A DNA stretch of 13,832 nt from an uncultured Ardenticatenia bacterium (GTDB lineage: Bacteria > Chloroflexota > Anaerolineae > Promineifilales > Promineifilaceae): positions 1 to 13,832 of the forward strand of contig CALLZA010000466.1 of NCBI GenBank assembly GCA_937858165.1. The letters are read 5' to 3'. Under the pieces are notes generated by a model. It did no database searches. It saw only the letters and a program-made list of their open reading frames with translations, and was not told the origin of the DNA. A program made the position numbers and the translations under genes. Shown here piece by piece: positions 6,953 to 13,646 of this stretch. Within the stretch, counting starts at the first letter, position 1; every line of letters starts with the position of its first letter.

Positions 6953-6988
6953 GGGCCACAGCTTCTTCTTCAGTCTCCGTTCATACAG

Positions 6989-6994
6989 TATAAT
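6989..6994 (+). promoter_or_regulatory. Consensus -10 box for the aminotransferase gene
   Basis: TATAAT at 6989-6994 gives a predicted start near 7001 and a leader of about 23 bases containing TAAGGAG (7009-7015), 8 bases from the ATG. The -35 region at the right distance (TTCTTC, 6966-6971) is a poor match, so an activator or a weak promoter is possible. Confidence 0.5.
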
Positions 6995-7023
6995 GGCGTC
7001 CACTTCAGTAAGGAGTTTACCCC

Positions 7024-8265
7024 ATGCCTTCCACCCTCGATGTCCCAACCCTGCGCGATCACTTCCCGGCGTTGCAACGCACCGTCGGCGACCAGCCGGC
7101 CGTCTTCCTCGACGGCCCTGGCGGCACGCAATCGCCAACGCGCGTCATCGACGCCATGGCCGACTACCTGCGGCGCGGCAGCAGCAACCACGGCGGCCCG
7201 TTCCTGACCAGCCGCGAGGCCGACGCCGCCACCGACGCCGCCCGCGAGGCGATGCGCGACCTGCTCAACGCCCGCCGCGCCGAGGAGATCGTCTTCGGCC
7301 AGAACATGACCAGCCTGACGTTCAGCATCAGCCGGGCCATCGCCCAGACGTGGCAGCCCGGGGACGAGATCATCGTCACTCGCCTCGACCACGACGCCAA
7401 CATCTCCCCCTGGCTGCGGGCAGCCGAGGATCGTGGCGTCACCGTACGCTGGCTCGACTTCCACCCGGCCGACTGCACCCTGGCCCTCGATACCCTGCCC
7501 GCCCTGCTGAGCGAGCGCACGCGCCTGGTGGCCGTCAACTACGCCTCCAACGCCGTCGGCACTATCAACGACGTGGCCCGCGTGGTGGCGCTGGCCCACG
7601 CCTCCGGCGCGCTGGTCTACGTCGATGCCGTCCACTACGCGCCCCACGACGTCATCGACGTACAGGCGCTGGACTGTGACTTTCTGGCCTGCTCTGTCTA
7701 CAAGTTCTTCGGCCCCCACACCGGTGTGCTCTACGGCAAGTACGAGTGGCTCGACCGGCTGCGGGCCTACAAAGTGCGCCCGGCCGACGACACGCCGCCC
7801 GGCAAGTGGGAGACGGGCACGCAGAGCTTCGAGAGCCTCAGCGGCGTAACGGCGGCGGTGGAGTACCTGGCCGACCTCGGCGGCGGCGGCGGCTCGCGGC
7901 GCGAGCGGCTGGTGCGCGGCTTGTCGGCCGTCAAGGCGTATGAGGCAACGCTGAGCGAGCACTTTTTGCGCCAGGCGACGCGCGTGCCGGGGCTGCGCGT
8001 CTATGGCATCACTGACGTCGAATCGCTGGCCCAGCGCACGCCGACCTTTGCCGTAGCCCTCGACGGCCACGACCCGGCAGAGGTCGCCGCCTGGCTGGGC
8101 CAGCGTGGCTTCTTTGTCTGGCACGGCCATTACTACGCCATCGCCGTCATGGAGCGGCTGGGCACGCTGGACAGTGGCGGGCTGGTGCGCATTGGCTTCG
8201 TCCACTACAACACCCTTGATGAGATCGACCGGCTCATGGCCGCGCTACGTGAACTGGCCGGTTGA
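7024..8265 (+). CDS. Class V aminotransferase, cysteine desulfurase-like (VC1184 group)
   Basis: A 413-residue PLP enzyme. K227 in CSVYKFFGPHTGVLYG is the Schiff-base lysine. D201 and H204 in VYVDAVHYAPHDV contact the cofactor, and H123 in LDHDANISPW is at the ring-stacking position. The segment PPGKWETGTQSFESLSGVTAAVEYL (259-283) and the C-terminal RIGFVHYNTLDEIDRL are hallmarks of the group often annotated as cysteine desulfurase-like, VC1184 subfamily. The C-terminal loop that carries the catalytic Cys in SufS (HHCA) reads WHGHYYAI here, so persulfide chemistry of the SufS kind is unlikely. Substrate unknown; a cysteine or selenocysteine lyase or an epimerase-like reaction are options. Start ATG 7024 has TAAGGAG at ideal spacing. 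No scaffold or SUF genes lie nearby. Confidence 0.9.
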   Translation: MPSTLDVPTLRDHFPALQRTVGDQPAVFLDGPGGTQSPTRVIDAMADYLRRGSSNHGGPFLTSREADAATDAAREAMRDLLNARRAEEIVFGQNMTSLTFSISRAIAQTWQPGDEIIVTRLDHDANISPWLRAAEDRGVTVRWLDFHPADCTLALDTLPALLSERTRLVAVNYASNAVGTINDVARVVALAHASGALVYVDAVHYAPHDVIDVQALDCDFLACSVYKFFGPHTGVLYGKYEWLDRLRAYKVRPADDTPPGKWETGTQSFESLSGVTAAVEYLADLGGGGGSRRERLVRGLSAVKAYEATLSEHFLRQATRVPGLRVYGITDVESLAQRTPTFAVALDGHDPAEVAAWLGQRGFFVWHGHYYAIAVMERLGTLDSGGLVRIGFVHYNTLDEIDRLMAALRELAG

Positions 8266-8283
8266 TCGCTGGATGAGTGTCGA

Positions 8284-8312
8284 TTGACAGGACACGTGGC
8301 GTATGTCATAAT
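8284..8312 (+). promoter_or_regulatory. Near-consensus sigma70 promoter of the small transcription unit
   Basis: TTGACA (8284-8289, six of six), 17-base spacer, CATAAT (8307-8312, five of six). This is the strongest promoter in the window. It starts 19 bases after the aminotransferase stop codon. The predicted transcript start is near 8319. Confidence 0.85.
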
Positions 8313-8377
8313 CTCGCTCATACATTTATCCGCGGCGACAGTCGCAACGCTATCTTTAACCTAAGGAGGTGGTGTCT

Positions 8378-8431
8378 ATGAGTAGTAATCAGTTAACCTG
8401 CACCGTAGCACTGCCTCCTCGTGAGAGCTAG
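8378..8431 (+). CDS. Putative 17-residue small protein / peptide ORF
   Basis: ATG at 8378-8380 is preceded by AAGGAGGTG (8363-8371), almost the full complement of the 16S rRNA tail, at 8-base spacing, the best ribosome binding site in the window. The ORF encodes MSSNQLTCTVALPPRES and stops at TAG 8429-8431. The second half is encoded inside the 14-bp hairpin. The peptide is polar, has one Cys and a Pro-Pro pair at codons 13-14, and shows no signal or membrane segment. The Pro-Pro codons are the same CCTCCT that could pair with the Shine-Dalgarno. It was too short for a usual gene call. No homologue is known to me. Confidence 0.5.
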   Translation: MSSNQLTCTVALPPRES

Positions 8432-8446
8432 TAGTGCTACGGTGCA
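8399..8446 (+). promoter_or_regulatory. 14-bp perfect stem-loop overlapping the small ORF
   Basis: TGCACCGTAGCACT (8399-8412) pairs perfectly with AGTGCTACGGTGCA (8433-8446). The right arm begins immediately after the TAG stop. The loop CCTCCT (8414-8419) is exactly complementary to AGGAGG (8364-8369) of the ribosome binding site, so the folded RNA could form a pseudoknot that shuts off translation, and a translating ribosome would melt the stem. Confidence 0.7.
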
Positions 8447-8449
8447 AAG

Positions 8450-8486
8450 CAAAAGCCCTGTGGGAACACAGGGCTTTTGTGTTTTT
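8450..8486 (+). terminator. Intrinsic terminator of the small transcription unit
   Basis: A perfect 13-bp stem, CAAAAGCCCTGTG (8450-8462) with CACAGGGCTTTTG (8467-8479), and a GGAA tetraloop, followed by TGTTTTT. The stem is flanked by A and T runs on both sides, so it could also work on the minus strand. It may also end read-through from the aminotransferase gene, which has no terminator of its own. Confidence 0.93.
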
Positions 8487-8496
8487 AGGGAATAAT

Positions 8497-8530
8497 AGAA
8501 GTCGAGTTTCTCAGAAGAAACTTGGCTTCT
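8497..8530 (-). terminator. Terminator hairpin of the pentapeptide-repeat gene
   Basis: AGAAGTCGAGTTTCT (8497-8511) and AGAAACTTGGCTTCT (8516-8530) form a 15-bp stem with two mismatches that can be G-U pairs on one strand, and a 4-base loop. It lies 8 bases after the stop codon on the minus strand and is followed by ATTATT. Confidence 0.65.
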
Positions 8531-8538
8531 AGACCAAG

Positions 8539-9666
8539 CTAGATCTCGTCGACCGGCGTGTAGTCCAGCGGCGAATCCGTCGGTGCGTAGCCGCCCTCGG
8601 CGTTACCGGCGTTGCCATTGGTTGTCGGCGCCGGCGGCACGTAGTCGCCCGACTGGCGGCGCACCCAATCCTCGTACTTTACCCCGTCGGGCATCGTCGC
8701 GTTGGCCAGCGAGCGCGCCGTGGACAGCGCCTTCAGCGAGACGCGCGCGCCGAACAGGAACGCCCCGGACAGATTGGCCCCGTGCAGCCGCGCGTCGTCC
8801 AGATTCGCGCCGCTCAGATTGGCCTCGGCCAGGTTGGCCTTCTCCAGATTGACCCGGCTCAGGTTAGCCCAGCCCAGGTTGGCTCCGTTCAGGGCCGCCC
8901 GCTCCAAATTGCCATAGCTCAGGTTCGACTCAACCAGATTGGCGCGCTCCAGATTGACCCCGTTCAGCGCCACGCGCTCGGCCACGACCTTGGTCAAGTT
9001 GGCCTCGACCAACGACGCACCGCTCAACGTGGCCCCTTCCAGCACCGCGCCGGTCAGGTCGGCCTCGTTCATGCTGCACAGACTCAGGTCGGCGCCACGC
9101 AGATCGGCCTCGGTCAGGCTGGCCCGCTCCAGATTGGCGCGCGACAGCAATGCATCGCTCAGGTTGGCCGAGCCGAAGTTGGCGTAGCTCAGGTCAGCGT
9201 CCTGCAAGTCGATGCGGCTGAGAAAAGCGCCGGACAGGTTGATCCAGCCCAGATGCGCCCCGCGCAAATTGGCCCCAGCCAGATGGGCATTGGACAGCGT
9301 GCCGTCGGTCAGCCAGCCCTGCGCGTCAAGCTCCTTGATCGCCCGCGCTGCCAGCCCGGCGTCGCCGCTGGCCACCTCGCGCACCAGTTGCGTCTTCAGC
9401 AACTGCTGCTCGCGGGCCATCTGGGTGTCTTCCTGGGCGCGGCGCTGGTCTTCCAGATAGCTCAACAACTGCTGTTCGCGGCGCGTCGCCAGCCGGTCGC
9501 TCAGCACCACGACGAGCGCCACGCCGAGCAGCGTCAGGCCCAGGCCGCGGGCATACTCGTTCAGCAGCGTACCCGGCTGATAGCCTAGCCAGCCAAAAAA
9601 CAAGGCCAGGAGAAGCAGGACAATGACGATGGCTTGAATACTAAGGCCCTTCGGCTTGGTGCTCAT
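8539..9666 (-). CDS. Membrane-anchored pentapeptide-repeat protein
   Basis: A 375-residue protein. Two hydrophobic segments (about 9-28 and 41-57) anchor the N-terminus. A charged, probably coiled-coil linker follows (58-118, including TRREQQLLSYLEDQRRAQED). About 37 consecutive A(D/N)LXX pentapeptides (about 124-310), such as SGANLDDARLHGANL, should fold as a right-handed quadrilateral beta-helix of roughly nine coils. The tail (320-375) is acidic and Pro/Thr-rich, ending SPLDYTPVDEI. Both TM segments are N-terminal, so the solenoid and tail probably share one side of the membrane, likely cytoplasmic. Start ATG 9664-9666 is preceded by AGAGGAAG; an upstream TTG at 9706-9708 adds a non-conserved tail. 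It follows the coiled-coil gene by 87 bases. Pentapeptide solenoids act as scaffolds or DNA mimics; no function can be assigned here. Confidence 0.92.
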   Translation of the reverse strand: MSTKPKGLSIQAIVIVLLLLALFFGWLGYQPGTLLNEYARGLGLTLLGVALVVVLSDRLATRREQQLLSYLEDQRRAQEDTQMAREQQLLKTQLVREVASGDAGLAARAIKELDAQGWLTDGTLSNAHLAGANLRGAHLGWINLSGAFLSRIDLQDADLSYANFGSANLSDALLSRANLERASLTEADLRGADLSLCSMNEADLTGAVLEGATLSGASLVEANLTKVVAERVALNGVNLERANLVESNLSYGNLERAALNGANLGWANLSRVNLEKANLAEANLSGANLDDARLHGANLSGAFLFGARVSLKALSTARSLANATMPDGVKYEDWVRRQSGDYVPPAPTTNGNAGNAEGGYAPTDSPLDYTPVDEI

Positions 9667-9698
9667 GTTGCGTATACTTCCTCTACTGGTCTCGGCCC

Positions 9699-9720
9699 GC
9701 CCGCTCAACGAAGAGCGGGC
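9699..9720 (-). repeat. Intergenic hairpin between the coiled-coil and pentapeptide-repeat genes
   Basis: GCCCGCTC (9699-9706) and GAGCGGGC (9713-9720) form a perfect 8-bp stem with a 6-base loop. No T tract follows on the minus strand, so it is more likely an mRNA processing or stability element, or a weak attenuator, than a full terminator. Confidence 0.5.
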
Positions 9721-9753
9721 AAGCCGGGGCGACAGTGCTGTTCGTCGCGTGGT

Positions 9754-11937
9754 TTAGCGGTCGCCGGTCGAATCGTTGGCGTAATCGATGGTGATCAACC
9801 CCTGCTCGATGGCATCGACGACACTCATATCGCCGCGGGGCGATGCGCCGGTCGGTGACAGGCGGCGATTGGGGTTCAACTCAACCGCCTTCTCGACTTC
9901 TTCCATCAGCAGCCGCGGCCACTTCTTGATGGCGTCGGCCTGCGCGGCCTGGACGCGCCAGATGAGGTTGCGGTTGTCCTGTTGCAGCTTCTGAATCAGC
10001 TCATCGACCGCGCCCAACTCCTCGCGCCACACCTGTTCGCTGCGCCGCGCGCCGGCCCACTTCTGTTCGTTTTCCAACTCGAACGCTTGCCACTTCTGGC
10101 TCAAGTCCAGCTCGAAGTTCTTCAGCTTCTCCTGAATCTCCAGCAGGAAGCCGTCCCAGCGCGACTGCATGCGGTTGGACTCGATGCGCAACATCTCCGA
10201 CGCCTCGCGCTTCTGCTGCTCCAGTTGCTTCTGCCAGTGGGCGAAGTTCTGGACAGCCATGCGCGCCTCTTTGTACTGATTGCTCAGCGTCAGCCACTGC
10301 TGCGTGAAGCGCTCGATGGTGTCCTTGTGCTCGTCGATCGTCACCTGCCACGCTTCCAACTGGCGGGCATTCTCGGTACGGCCGCGCTGCACCTGGTCGG
10401 CCAGGGTGGTCAGCGTCTCGCGCATCTCACTCTGGTCGCTATTGAGCGACTGGAGGCTGGCCTCGCTTTTCAGCACGCTGTTGTTCAGCACCGTCAGGCG
10501 CTCCGTCAGCGGCCCCACACGCCGGCTGACCTCTGTCAGGATAGGCTTCCAGTTGTCGTTGAACTCCTGCGCGCCACGCCGCGTCTCCTCGACGGTGCGT
10601 TCCATATCCGACAGCCGGCTGAGCAACTTGATCGAAGTCTCACGAGACTCTTCCAGTGCCGTGCTGATGGGCGCAAACCGTCCTTCCTGGGTGCCGATCA
10701 GGTTGGCCAGTCGCACCTCTTCGGCCTGGCGCAGTTCCAGTTCCTGCTCCAGCCGGTCGAACATAGGCATGAGTTCACGGGCGTTGCCCTGCTTGGCGAC
10801 CGTCTCTTCCAGTTGGGCAAGCTGGGCCGCCAGCGCCGGCAGTTGTGCCACGGCGGCCGCCAGTCCGGGCAGTTGCTCCACGGCCGCCAGCCGCTCGGCA
10901 AACGTCCGATCCAATGTGGCTTCCTGCTCCTGGAACCGAAGCGCCAGCGCCGTCATGTTCGTCTGTGATTCAGCAGCCAGCGCCGCCAGCCGAGCCTCCG
11001 AATCAGCGGTCAGGGAGGCAAACTGCTCATCCAGATTGACCGACCGTTGCTCCAACTCGGCCATCTGTTCGCCCAGCCGCAAGAACTCAGGCGAAACGTC
11101 CGGCACGCGATTGGCCACCACGTCGAGGCGCTGCTGCCAATCGGCCTCGATCATGGCCGTCCGCGTCTCGAACTGCTCGGCCAGCGCGTCCAGGTACTCC
11201 TGCACGCGATTGGCCAGGGAGGCGTAGTTGGTCTGCGATTCGGCGGCCAGCGTTCCTGTCCGCTCACGCAACTGGATGGAGAGGAGATCGAGGCTCTCTT
11301 GCAGGGCGGCGAACTGCGCGTCAGCCCGGCTCAGCGCCTCGTCCTGCTGCTGCTGGCGGCTGACGACCGGGGCCAGTCGTTCATCCAGCCGCAACTGCGA
11401 CGGTAGCTCCTGTTGCATCGCTTGGAATCGGAGAACCAAGCGATCCTCGGCTTCGCGCACAGTGGCTATCTCCGACAGCAGGCGCTCTTCGCCTTCGCGC
11501 ACGGTGGCCATTTCGGACAGCAGCCGCCCCTCAACCAGGGCTTGATCGGACTGGATGCGCTGCTGAATCTCCAAAATCGCCCGACCCAGCTCCTCATTCA
11601 GCCGGGCGCGCTCCTCTTCCGGGTTCGGCTGGCGGGTCAATTGGGCGCTCAGGTTCGACAGGTGCCACTCCAGGTCTTGCAGTCGTTGCTCCTGCGTGGC
11701 GGCGTTGGGGTCGTTCTCCGGGATACGCTCCAGCCGTTCGGCCAGAGCCGCCAGATGGTACTCCAGTTCCTGGATCTTCTGGTCGCGCTCGGCTACCTCG
11801 CGCCCTTGCTGAGCGAGGCGCTGCTCCAACTCGGTCATCTTGCGGCCTGATTTGCGCCGCTCCTCGTCCATCCATTTCAGATGGTTGCGCAACTCGCCTA
11901 TTTCGCGCGTTTGTGCCGTATTTGAACTGAGAGTCAT
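9754..11937 (-). CDS. Large coiled-coil protein of unknown function
   Basis: A 727-residue protein with no signal peptide or membrane segment, predicted to be almost entirely alpha-helical coiled coil from about residue 10 to 680. It is rich in Glu, Gln, Leu, Arg and Ala with heptad spacing. A tandem 14-residue duplication lies at 138-165 (RLLSEMATVREGEE then RLLSEIATVREAED), and AAESQTN recurs at 231-237 and 321-327. Trp-containing stretches (about 560-640 and 660-674) may mark a distinct C-terminal helical part. The last residues (about 690-727) are non-helical, ending in TIDYANDSTGDR. No ATPase motif is present, so it is not an SMC protein. ATG 11935-11937 has AAGGAG at 8-base spacing. The downstream membrane pentapeptide-repeat gene suggests the two act together, perhaps in cell-envelope or filament structure. 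Confidence 0.85.
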   Translation of the reverse strand: MTLSSNTAQTREIGELRNHLKWMDEERRKSGRKMTELEQRLAQQGREVAERDQKIQELEYHLAALAERLERIPENDPNAATQEQRLQDLEWHLSNLSAQLTRQPNPEEERARLNEELGRAILEIQQRIQSDQALVEGRLLSEMATVREGEERLLSEIATVREAEDRLVLRFQAMQQELPSQLRLDERLAPVVSRQQQQDEALSRADAQFAALQESLDLLSIQLRERTGTLAAESQTNYASLANRVQEYLDALAEQFETRTAMIEADWQQRLDVVANRVPDVSPEFLRLGEQMAELEQRSVNLDEQFASLTADSEARLAALAAESQTNMTALALRFQEQEATLDRTFAERLAAVEQLPGLAAAVAQLPALAAQLAQLEETVAKQGNARELMPMFDRLEQELELRQAEEVRLANLIGTQEGRFAPISTALEESRETSIKLLSRLSDMERTVEETRRGAQEFNDNWKPILTEVSRRVGPLTERLTVLNNSVLKSEASLQSLNSDQSEMRETLTTLADQVQRGRTENARQLEAWQVTIDEHKDTIERFTQQWLTLSNQYKEARMAVQNFAHWQKQLEQQKREASEMLRIESNRMQSRWDGFLLEIQEKLKNFELDLSQKWQAFELENEQKWAGARRSEQVWREELGAVDELIQKLQQDNRNLIWRVQAAQADAIKKWPRLLMEEVEKAVELNPNRRLSPTGASPRGDMSVVDAIEQGLITIDYANDSTGDR
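11443..11526 (-). repeat. In-frame tandem duplication of 42 bp inside the coiled-coil gene
   Basis: Two adjacent 42-base units encode 14-residue blocks that differ at only three positions (M/I, G/A, E/D). Fourteen residues is two heptads, so the duplication keeps the coiled-coil register. Nucleotide differences show the copies have diverged. Confidence 0.75.
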
Positions 11938-12206
11938 CGGAAGAACTCCTTGGGCATCTATGTCGTGCTGTTGCCAAGCGGGTCAAGCGCCGGCGCGCCC
12001 CGTTGTGTCGTCGAAATCGCCTTGCTCGTCACGCCCCGTTGGCGCAACAGCTTCAACCAGCCGTCGCCGGAAAGTGGAGCCGGTCGGCTTTCTGGTCACT
12101 GAAATAGTGCCATACCCGGCTATTTTGGAACATGAAATCTACGTGAAATGTTGGGGCGCGCAGCCATAAAGGCTACGTGAAATACTCCGCGTGTCGCCCG
12201 GAGGAG
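11938..12206. other. Intergenic region with an 11-bp direct repeat
   Basis: This gap between two minus-strand genes holds the direct repeat CTACGTGAAAT (12139-12149 and 12173-12183, period 34 bases), about 200-245 bases upstream of the coiled-coil start. Paired direct repeats spaced about three helical turns apart can be activator sites. A small AGCC-ATAAA-GGCT hairpin lies between them. I see no convincing promoter or terminator. Confidence 0.4.
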
Positions 12207-13576
12207 CTACTCGGCCGTTTCGCCGATGACGAACGGCACGCGAATGAGGCGATTGTCGTCGTTGGTCAATAGTGGATCGACGCCCAGCGCGTCGAACTCC
12301 TCCGCCTCGCCCTGGTCTTCGTAGAGGACCAGGATGACCGGGGCGTTCTCCGGCGCGGGATCGAGCAAGACAACAACGTCGCGGTTGATACCGACCGGGA
12401 CAAACGTCCGGCCCAGCATCCCCGCCGGCTGCCCGTCCTGCGCGGCGTGGACGGCCACCCAGGCGTTGACCGGCACGACGACCATGCTGACCACGACGCC
12501 GTCATCGACCAGCGTCTGGTCGCGCACCACCACCGCCGCACCCAGATCGGTACGGAAGGCAGTCGGCTGGGGCATTCGATCCTCATAGCGCACGACGGGG
12601 TCGTTGCCGGGGAAGTCGAACTCGTCGCCGGGCGTCGTGTCCTGGTGGAGGCGGGCGTAGAGCTGGTCCGTGACGGCCGACTCGATGAGATCGACGCGGA
12701 TGGCCTCGTTCAGACCGTCTTCCAGCGCGGCGAAGCCGATGATCAGTCCCGGCTGGCCGTCCTGGTCGCTGTAGATGGCCAGCCAACCTGGCCCTTCGCT
12801 GATGACGCGCTCGACGGCGATTGCCCCATCGATGAACGGCTGGTCGTAGACAAGGATATCGGGCGGGTAGTGGGCGGTGAAGGCAGCCACAACCGGCTGG
12901 CCGTTGACCAGCAGCGGCCGGTCGGCCGCCGGGAACTCCAGCACGCCCGCCTCGCCGTCGTCCTCGTGCAGTACGGCGTGGAGCGTGGGCGTGGCGTAGC
13001 GGCGGTCGATGGGGACGGGCACGTTCTCGTGTGCCCCCGCCTCCAGCCGGACGCCGCCGATGACCGCGCCCGCCTGGCCGTCCTCATCGACGTGGATGAC
13101 CACCCAGCCCGGTTCCAGCAGTTCGACGCGGGCCACCGTGGCGACGTTGTCTTCGCCCACCGTCTGCTCGGCGACCTCAACGATCGGCCGCGGCAACTGC
13201 AACTCGACGGCAAACGTCGTGCCCGGCTCGCCCGCATACGGCTCGTCCTCGCCTGGGTACTCGAAAACGCCCTCTGTGCCGGCGTCCAGGTGCAGCCGGG
13301 TGTAGAGCGTCTCTGTCGCCAACTGGGGATCGACCGTCACGGCCACATCGGCATGCACGCCGCCGGCCAGCGCCGTCTGGCCGATCGGCTCGCCCGGCTC
13401 GCCGTCGTCGTCGGCCAGGATGACCAGCCAGCCGGGGGCAGGCAGGGCCACCTCGGCCGCGGTCAATTCGCCGCTATCGTCGAGGGGCTGGTCGTCCATC
13501 GCGACCCGTGGGGCGATGGGCGTGGCCGTCGGCGTGGGGGTGCGCGTCGGTGTCGGCTCGGGGGTCAGGGTGACGG
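12207..13576 (-). CDS. Tandem DUF7282-like domain protein, 5' end missing
   Basis: The 3' part (456 codons visible) of a probable secreted or surface protein. Four repeats of about 105 residues each contain the pattern DQ..dG.v.v..v....GWvvIh.d.dGq.G.viG...l..G.h.dv.v.vd......tLya.LH.D....g.fdFPg.dp, matching what I know of DUF7282. Counting from Met 13497-13499, repeats span about 1-101, 104-210, 213-316 and 319-425. The frame stays open upstream of that Met into a Thr/Pro-rich linker (TPEPTPTRTPTPTATPIAPR) and then adapter. The first beta strand of repeat 1 (RVAMDDQPL, aligning with ILVYDQPF and VVVRDQTL) spans the Met, so it is internal and the true start is lost. Such linkers usually separate a signal or anchor segment from extracellular domains. 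No C-terminal anchor is seen. Role unknown. Confidence 0.85.
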
Positions 13577-13646
13577 CTGTCTCTTATACACATCTGACGC
13601 TGCCGACGAGCGATCTAGTGTAGATCTCGGTGGTCGCCGTATCATT
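13577..13646 (-). other. Illumina Nextera adapter (reverse complement) with the same i5 index
   Basis: Mosaic end CTGTCTCTTATACACATCT (13577-13595), the Read 1 tail complement (13596-13609), the index complement GCGATCTA (13610-13617), and the P5 complement (13618-13646). This is the order seen when Read 2 runs through a short insert. Genomic DNA ends at 13576. Confidence 0.98.

Larger units (their letters stand above)
8319..8486 (+). ncRNA. Candidate small structured RNA / micro-transcript of about 165 nt
   Basis: The region is bounded by a strong promoter (8284-8312) and a strong terminator (8450-8486). It contains a 14-bp perfect stem, TGCACCGTAGCACT (8399-8412) with AGTGCTACGGTGCA (8433-8446), enclosing a 20-base loop. 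The loop carries CCTCCT (8414-8419), identical to the anti-Shine-Dalgarno of 16S rRNA, followed by a possible CTC-GTGA-GAG mini-hairpin with a GNRA-type tetraloop. A 17-codon ORF is embedded (8378-8431). No gene lies downstream on the same strand, so it is not an ordinary leader. It may be a trans-acting small RNA, a small-protein mRNA, or both. I know no Rfam family matching it. Confidence 0.6.

Noticed and set aside
8378..8486. Leader-peptide attenuator for a downstream operon
   Set aside because: There is no downstream gene on the plus strand; the next gene (8539-9666) is on the minus strand and converges on it.
8782..9588. Plus-strand ORF of 268 codons with regular QVGxxQIxxxQ repeats
   Set aside because: The apparent repeat is the complement of the pentapeptide repeats in the real minus-strand gene.
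8539..9666. CRISPR-like or short-period DNA repeat suggested by the regular 15-bp pattern
   Set aside because: The periodicity is the codon pattern of pentapeptide repeats in an intact ORF, not a repeat-spacer array.
9667..9708. TTG start extending the pentapeptide-repeat protein by 14 residues
   Set aside because: The start is rare, lies in the intergenic hairpin, and the downstream ATG places the signal-anchor helix at a normal position with an RBS.
9754..11937. SMC/RecN-type ATPase suggested by the long coiled coil
   Set aside because: No Walker A, Walker B or signature motif is present at either end.
11957..11986. Possible promoter TTGACC-N18-CATAGA before the coiled-coil gene
   Set aside because: The predicted start would fall within the ribosome binding site (11946-11951), leaving no usable leader; the -10 box matches only three of six positions.
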